A stretch of 9,434 bases of DNA from Nitrosomonadales bacterium. Lineage in GTDB: Bacteria; Pseudomonadota; Gammaproteobacteria; Burkholderiales; SG8-41. The position numbers and the translations under genes were made by a program. This document shows positions 5,917-9,434 of this stretch, piece by piece. The stretch lies in assembly GCA_009885185.1 (NCBI GenBank), contig VFLF01000950.1:1-9434 (forward strand), given 5' to 3'. Position 1 is the first letter of the stretch. Each line of letters starts with the position of its first letter. The notes under the pieces are model-generated. The model made no database searches and had not been told where the DNA came from. It saw nothing but the letters and a program-made list of their open reading frames with translations.

Positions 5917-6618
5917 CTAGCGAATATTCATCGCCACGGTACGACCGACGTACAGAATCGGCCCGGTCGGTCGGCCGATGGTGGAGCCGCCTTCCGGTTC
6001 CAGCGTGAGTTCGAACAATTGTTCGCGTTCCAGCGTGGGCAGGCGCGCCACGTCGATTTCGGTGGCGCGGTCTGGCGGCACCAGCCCGAGCGATGTCGGC
6101 CCGCTGGCGCCTTGCGCCTTGGTCCAGAACTGCAACACTTTTTGCGGCGCGACCACGGTGGTGCCCAGTGGTGTCAGGCGCAGTTTTCCGCCGGCGGATG
6201 CTTCGACGATCCAGCCCGCGTCATTTTTCTCCGGGCTTTGCAGCACGGCAACGTAGCGTACCGTCTCGGGCGCAGTGGGCGGTGCAATCAATTTCAACGC
6301 CAGCACCACCGCAAGCATGGACGCCGCGACCGCGCCGAAGCGCCAGAAACTCAGGCCTTGCCACCAACGCTGTGCCACTGCCGGGCGCACCAAGGCGGTG
6401 CTGCGCTCGATGCGCTTCCACACCTCAGGCGACGGCTCCACCGGATCAAGTATGCGCGTCATGGGCAACAGCTTGTCCTGCCAGTAGTAAACCTCCTGTT
6501 GCAGGGCGAATTCGCGCGTCATCGCATGCTCGAATGCCGCGCGTTCATCCGCGGGCAGCGAACCGATGACATATTCGGCAGCGATGGCGGAACGCTCTGC
6601 GGGGTCGGTCGGCATCAT
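5917..6618 (-). CDS. RskA-type anti-sigma factor, single-pass membrane protein
   Basis: The product is a 233-residue anti-sigma factor. The N-terminal cytoplasmic part starts with the usual pattern for this family, AAEYVIGSLPADERAAFE (13-30), followed by a helical region that should hold the sigma factor. It has no HxxxCxxC zinc motif, so it is not a ZAS-type sensor. One transmembrane helix lies at about 93-112 (RFGAVAASMLAVVLALKLIA). The periplasmic domain matches the anti-sigma-K/RskA C-terminal domain: VLQFWTKAQGASGPTSLGLV (161-180), LFELTLEPEGGSTIGRPTGP (201-220) and ILYVGRTVAM. I chose the ATG at 6618 because it overlaps the sigma stop codon (ATGA), indicating translational coupling. An ATG at 6627 or 6615 is also possible, and the frame extends further upstream only inside the sigma gene. 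Release of the sigma factor probably needs regulated proteolysis, as in other RskA systems. Confidence 0.9.
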   Translation of the reverse strand: MMPTDPAERSAIAAEYVIGSLPADERAAFEHAMTREFALQQEVYYWQDKLLPMTRILDPVEPSPEVWKRIERSTALVRPAVAQRWWQGLSFWRFGAVAASMLAVVLALKLIAPPTAPETVRYVAVLQSPEKNDAGWIVEASAGGKLRLTPLGTTVVAPQKVLQFWTKAQGASGPTSLGLVPPDRATEIDVARLPTLEREQLFELTLEPEGGSTIGRPTGPILYVGRTVAMNIR

Positions 6619-7172
6619 GACAGGCATTCCTTCAGCGCAGCGAGTCCGCGGCGTATCCATGATTTGACGGTGCCGAGCGGCGAGCCGAGTTGCGCAGCCA
6701 CCTGCTCGTGTGAATAGCCGTCGACGAACGCCAGCATGACGGCGTGCCGGCGTTGTTCCTCGAGCCGCTCCAGACACTGCGCAAGCGCGCGTTGCTCGGC
6801 GGATTGATCTTCGGTATGCCAGGCGGCGTGGGCTTCAATCAGCTCTTCGTAGCGCTCGTCTTCGCGTTCAGGCGAGGCGCTCAGACTTCGCAGCGCGTTG
6901 AGCGCGCGGTGCCGCACCACGGTGTAAATCCAGCCACGCGCTGAACCGAGTCCGGGGTTGTAGGTGCCGGCCTTGTTCCAGATCTGCAAAAAGGCATCGT
7001 GCAGAATCTCCTCGGCAAGTTCGCGCCGCCGCACCAGCCGCAGCACCACCGCCATCAGCCAGCGCCTCTCGCGTTCGTAAATCGCGCGCAGGGCGAATTG
7101 ATCGCCTTGCGCGCAACGCGCGAGCGCGGCTTCAAAATCGAGCGGCAGATTGCCGTTATCGGTATCGGTCAT
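6615..7172 (-). CDS. ECF (sigma-70 family) RNA polymerase sigma factor, SigK-like
   Basis: The 185-residue protein has both ECF domains. Region 2 is at about 25-95 (AIYERERRWLMAVVLRLVRR, then ELAEEILHDAFLQIW at 51-65 and GSARGWIYTVVRHRALNALR at 76-95). Region 4 is at about 128-183, with the helix-turn-helix YSHEQVAAQLGSPLGTVKSW (153-172) followed by IRRGLAALKE. It directs core RNA polymerase to a small regulon and should be held inactive by the anti-sigma factor encoded by the overlapping downstream gene. The frame is open to an ATG at 7214. I chose ATG 7172 (MTDTDNG) because conserved sequence begins shortly after it and because a promoter-like pair, TGCATCC-N17-GTAGT, ends at 7201; the longer start would place that promoter inside the gene. 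There is no strong Shine-Dalgarno at either start, which leaves some doubt. The gene appears autoregulated. Confidence 0.93.
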   Translation of the reverse strand: MTDTDNGNLPLDFEAALARCAQGDQFALRAIYERERRWLMAVVLRLVRRRELAEEILHDAFLQIWNKAGTYNPGLGSARGWIYTVVRHRALNALRSLSASPEREDERYEELIEAHAAWHTEDQSAEQRALAQCLERLEEQRRHAVMLAFVDGYSHEQVAAQLGSPLGTVKSWIRRGLAALKECLS

Positions 7173-7200
7173 GGCGTGTGGCTCGTTGATCTTGCCGAAT

Positions 7201-7229
7201 ACTACACGGCGCATGGGCGTTTGGATGCA
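7201..7229 (-). promoter_or_regulatory. Candidate autoregulatory ECF promoter for the sigma/anti-sigma operon
   Basis: On the minus strand TGCATCC (7229-7223) is followed after 17 bases by GTAGT (7205-7201), 28 bases before the chosen sigma start. It matches the motif and spacing seen upstream of the DUF3455 gene. ECF sigma genes are commonly autoregulated. Confidence 0.5.
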
Positions 7230-7410
7230 CGACGCGAATGCGTGATTATCATAATATAGTTAATAAATACAGATACTTATGAAATTATTGCCATTCAGGC
7301 ACAATATCCGGCTCGGGCGAAAAGGTGGATTATTCTACGAATCCGAATTGCTGAAGCGCGCGGCACGTTTACTGCATGGAGGCGCGAACATCTGTAAACA
7401 GGCAATTGAA
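7230..7410. other. AT-rich gene-free spacer upstream of the sigma gene
   Basis: The first part, about 7242-7290, is strikingly AT-rich (for example ATTATCATAATATAGTTAAT) in an otherwise GC-rich setting. It could provide a housekeeping promoter for the sigma operon: several -10-like hexamers such as TATTAT and TATGAT occur on the minus strand, but none has a clear -35. I see no supported gene between here and 7410. Confidence 0.4.
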
Positions 7411-7542
7411 TCAGAACGCATGCAAGAACGCCAAGTTTGCCGCGATCAGCGTCTGAAGATTGGAGGGGCCCGCGGTAAAGCCCAGCGCCTTGGCCCAGCT
7501 TTGGCTCCATTGGGCCGTGGCACGTTTTGGCGCGATACTCCT
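7411..7542 (-). pseudogene. C-terminal coding remnant of an unidentified protein
   Basis: On the minus strand the codons from 7542 to the TGA at 7413-7411 read as 43 plausible residues, including AQWSQSWAKALGF, TAGPSNLQTLIAANLAFLHAF and then the stop. The codon choice is GC-rich at third positions and the sequence is helix-like, as in a real protein end. An in-frame TAA stands directly upstream (7545-7543) and no usable start codon is present, so only the C-terminus seems to survive. I do not recognise the family. It lies divergent to the LysR gene, where a LysR-controlled target gene would normally be, with its 5' end facing the regulator. Chance remains possible at this length. Confidence 0.4.
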
Positions 7543-7651
7543 TTACCGGAAAAAGGGGTTTGCACCTCTATAAAGTTTGAGGTTACGATTCCTGTTGAAA
7601 GATCCCGTCGCATTGCGCATTGCTACTATACAAACACTTTGGTTGCGCCTC

Positions 7652-8578
7652 GTGAAATTTCGCAAGCTTCCTCCGTTAAACGAACTCGCCGCATTTGAGG
7701 CAATCGCGAGACATAAAAGCTTCACCAAAGCAGCTACTGAACTCTTTCTGACTCCGAGCGCAGTAAGTCAGCGATTGCGGCAATTAGAAAAGAATCTCGA
7801 CGCACAGCTGTTTGTCCGAACCCGGCGTTCGGTCCAGCTCACAGCCCATGGCTCGCGTTACTTGGGCGCCGTACGTGATGCGCTTTCGAAGCTTGCACTG
7901 GCTACAGATAGCTTTTCCGAAACTGGAACCAAGTGCCTTCGTCTCGGTGTTGTGCCGGCATTTGCCAGCAATTGGTTGATTTACAGATTGCGGGCATTTC
8001 ATCAACAGTTTCCAAACATCGATCTTGATATTCAATCAGCGGTTGCGATGGCCAAAATCGAGGCTGGCGAGGTTGATATCGCGATACGCTGGGGAAAAGG
8101 AAGCTGGCCTGGTTTGAAACAATTTAAACTATTTACAGATGAGCTGTTGCCCGTTTGCAGCAAGGCCTATTTGAAGAAAGTGGGGAGGCTTCGATGTCCA
8201 GATGACCTGCGAAAAGCGGTTCTCCTGAAAAACGCGATCCAGCCGTGGAAGCGCTGGTTTGAAGAGGCAGGCCTGGACTGGCCGGAGCCCGTGCATGGAC
8301 CGTCATTTAGCGACAGCACTCTCGCATTGCAAGCGGCTGCGGACGGCCATGGCGTCGCACTTGGGCGGCGAATACTGGTTGAGCATTTGCTGGAGCAGGG
8401 AACTCTGGTGCAACTGTTCGATATTCGCGCGGCTATCGAAGAGGCATTCTTCGTGGTTTACCTGAAAGATTCGATGCAACGTGCGGAGGTTATGGCGTTC
8501 ATCGATTGGATCAAGTCCACCGCGGAGGAGGAGCAACGCACGTCAAAATCCCGTCCGGCAAGCAGACAAACGCGATAA
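7652..8578 (+). CDS. LysR-family transcriptional regulator, GcvA-like
   Basis: The 308-residue protein is typical of LysR regulators. It begins with the GcvA-subgroup pattern LPPLNELAAFEAIARHKSFT. The winged helix-turn-helix covers about 10-68 (KAATELFLTPSAVSQRLRQL, then LFVRTRRSVQLTAHG). The ligand-binding domain follows from about 95 (LRLGVVPAFASNWLIYRL; VDIAIRWGKGSWPGL; FSDSTLALQAAADGHGVALG). The frame is open further upstream to a TTG at 7577, but family alignment favours GTG 7652, which starts directly before KFRKLPPLN. No good ribosome binding site precedes either. A TACTATACAAAC element at 7624-7635 could supply the -10. Codon use is visibly less GC-rich than in the genes to the left. 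The usual divergent target is absent; only a coding remnant lies there. The effector is unknown. Confidence 0.93.
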   Translation: MKFRKLPPLNELAAFEAIARHKSFTKAATELFLTPSAVSQRLRQLEKNLDAQLFVRTRRSVQLTAHGSRYLGAVRDALSKLALATDSFSETGTKCLRLGVVPAFASNWLIYRLRAFHQQFPNIDLDIQSAVAMAKIEAGEVDIAIRWGKGSWPGLKQFKLFTDELLPVCSKAYLKKVGRLRCPDDLRKAVLLKNAIQPWKRWFEEAGLDWPEPVHGPSFSDSTLALQAAADGHGVALGRRILVEHLLEQGTLVQLFDIRAAIEEAFFVVYLKDSMQRAEVMAFIDWIKSTAEEEQRTSKSRPASRQTR

Positions 8579-8878
8579 TGATAGACGGGAAATAAGTCGC
8601 CTCGATTGCGGCGCGATCGCGAAGGTCTGTTGTGCCCTGTTGCCGAATTCAAAATAGTTCCCCTTTGTCCTTTTACTTGTTATTCAATTGAACAAGAGTG
8701 GTAAGGAAATTTCATAACCACTTCGCTTGACTACACGGCACCCAAGCTGGATCATCGCGCCTGTGGTAATTCTCCTTTAAGGGATTGCCAGCCGGGTTAG
8801 CCGCAGTCACCCGGTCCGCAAAGCACGATGCCTGTGTCCAAGACTGCTCCATTTCCATCTGGAAAAAGGAGTAGACAC
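8579..8878. other. Gene-poor stretch after the LysR gene
   Basis: These 300 bases hold no gene I can support. Notable pieces are CGCGATCGCG (8612-8621, a 10-base palindrome), the AT-rich dyad near 8676-8696, and AAAGGAG at 8865-8871, the ribosome binding site of the frame that follows. No clear terminator for the LysR gene is visible. Two minus-strand frames cross the region, but they lack ATG starts, ribosome binding sites and family signals. Confidence 0.45.
8676..8696. repeat. Palindrome CTTGTTATTCAATTGAACAAG
   Basis: CTTGTT (8676-8681) is the reverse complement of AACAAG (8691-8696), and inside it TTCAATTGAA (8683-8692) is a perfect 10-base palindrome. It lies about 180 bases before the next gene in an AT-rich patch, so it could be an operator or a weak hairpin. 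No T run follows it. Confidence 0.35.
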
Positions 8879-9434
8879 GTGGACAACAGAAGCGCATCAA
8901 TCCCAGCCGCGGAAACGCCTGACTCGCAGTCAAGATCTGTCGCGTTACGCACCGGACTCCAGTTAACGGGGTCGATACCTCCAACATTGTTGAGAATTTC
9001 AGTGCCCCATATGCTGGCAATTGCAGGGGTGATACACACAATTAGTGGTTATATATCCCGCCGTGCAGATGTGCCGTCTCATGCGAATTGTGCATGGCCG
9101 AAATTACGCAAGGCCATTACCGGCGCAAGTCTCATGTTGACTCTGGCGCTGTGCGGTTGCTGGGACGACGGCAAGGTGTTGATCGACTTGCAGGATAAGA
9201 TGTATCCAACAGGCCTAGATCATTGGCCTGCGCGGAAAGTGGTGCTCTTCGGCACTTTTTCGGGAAACATCTACAGCATTCAGGAAGACGGCACGCGCGT
9301 TGCGAAGCTCATGGATGTCAGGACATCCGATTGCTCACGCGTAACACGCTTGCGCATTGATGAGACGCGCAACCGGCTATGGATTATGAGCGCCGCAGGC
9401 ATCTGTATTTACAACCTTCAGTCCCTGCAAATGA
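8879..9434 (+). CDS. Probable lipoprotein/exported beta-propeller-like protein, 3' truncated by the window
   Basis: An open frame free of stops from 8801 runs off the right edge. At GTG 8879 it has an excellent ribosome binding site (AAAGGAG, 8865-8871, spacing 7), giving 185 residues in the window. A lipoprotein-type signal, KLRKAITGASLMLTLALCGC, ends in the lipobox-like LCGC (Cys at bases 9158-9160). If translation began at GTG 9071 this would be a normal 29-residue signal peptide; from 8879 the cysteine is residue 94, which is unusually deep. GTG 9071 lacks a ribosome binding site, so the start is uncertain. Codon use is poorer in the first 190 bases. The exported part, with KVVLFGTFSGNIYSIQEDG and VTRLRIDETRNRLWIMSAAG, reads like blades of an SMP-30/NHL or YVTN-type beta-propeller. 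The specific function cannot be told from the part visible. Confidence 0.6.
   Translation, partial: MDNRSASIPAAETPDSQSRSVALRTGLQLTGSIPPTLLRISVPHMLAIAGVIHTISGYISRRADVPSHANCAWPKLRKAITGASLMLTLALCGCWDDGKVLIDLQDKMYPTGLDHWPARKVVLFGTFSGNIYSIQEDGTRVAKLMDVRTSDCSRVTRLRIDETRNRLWIMSAAGICIYNLQSLQM

Noticed and set aside
7295..7510. Minus-strand frame of 71 codons overlapping the coding remnant.
   Set aside because: The neighbouring frame, read as the remnant ending at 7411, has far more protein-like sequence; this one shows no family signal.
7279..7698. Plus-strand open frame of 139 codons between the sigma and LysR genes.
   Set aside because: It has no ribosome binding site, no recognisable domain, poor codon use, and overlaps the start of the well-supported LysR gene.
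8732..8760. ACTACACGGC at 8732-8741 repeats the start of the sigma promoter block at 7201-7210 and is followed by GGATC, suggesting a third ECF promoter.
   Set aside because: The spacing is about 3 bases too short, the -35 part does not match TGCATCC, and no supported minus-strand gene lies downstream.
8712..9041. Two overlapping minus-strand frames (8712-9041 and 8797-9039).
   Set aside because: They start at TTG/GTG without ribosome binding sites, show no domain, and lie opposite a frame with a strong ribosome binding site.

Overview
This window looks like chromosomal DNA from a beta-proteobacterium, probably Burkholderiales-like. The basis is the Bug/TctC-type periplasmic receptor, the split pnt transhydrogenase genes, the GcvA-like LysR regulator and the GC-rich codon use of most genes. 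I cannot name a genus. I see no rRNA, tRNA, CRISPR array, transposase or phage gene.

Bases 1-1704 hold the end of the pyridine nucleotide transhydrogenase operon: the C-terminus of the alpha subunit's membrane part, then pntB, then an intrinsic terminator. Bases 1721-5138 hold a small catabolism-flavoured group. A single-domain cupin (-) is divergent from a tandem-domain carboxymuconolactone decarboxylase-family protein (+). A Bug receptor (-) is divergent from a short-chain dehydrogenase/reductase (SDR) family protein (+) that lacks the usual catalytic tyrosine. No TctA/TctB membrane genes accompany the receptor.

Bases 5189-7229 hold a compact regulatory module on the minus strand: an ECF sigma factor, a translationally coupled RskA-type anti-sigma factor, and a secreted DUF3455 protein. 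The upstream regions of the sigma gene and the DUF3455 gene share TGCATCC-N17-GTAGT at identical spacing. This suggests that the sigma factor reads both promoters, and it supports placing the sigma start at 7172.

From about 7230 rightwards the base composition becomes visibly less GC-rich. This part contains a 43-codon minus-strand coding remnant, a GcvA-like LysR regulator divergent from it, and a gene-poor stretch with a palindrome. At the right edge an open frame encodes a probable lipoprotein or exported beta-propeller-like protein and runs off the window.

The most promising item is the sigma/anti-sigma/DUF3455 circuit with its paired promoter motif. The next are the LysR gene that may have lost its divergent target, and the non-canonical SDR.
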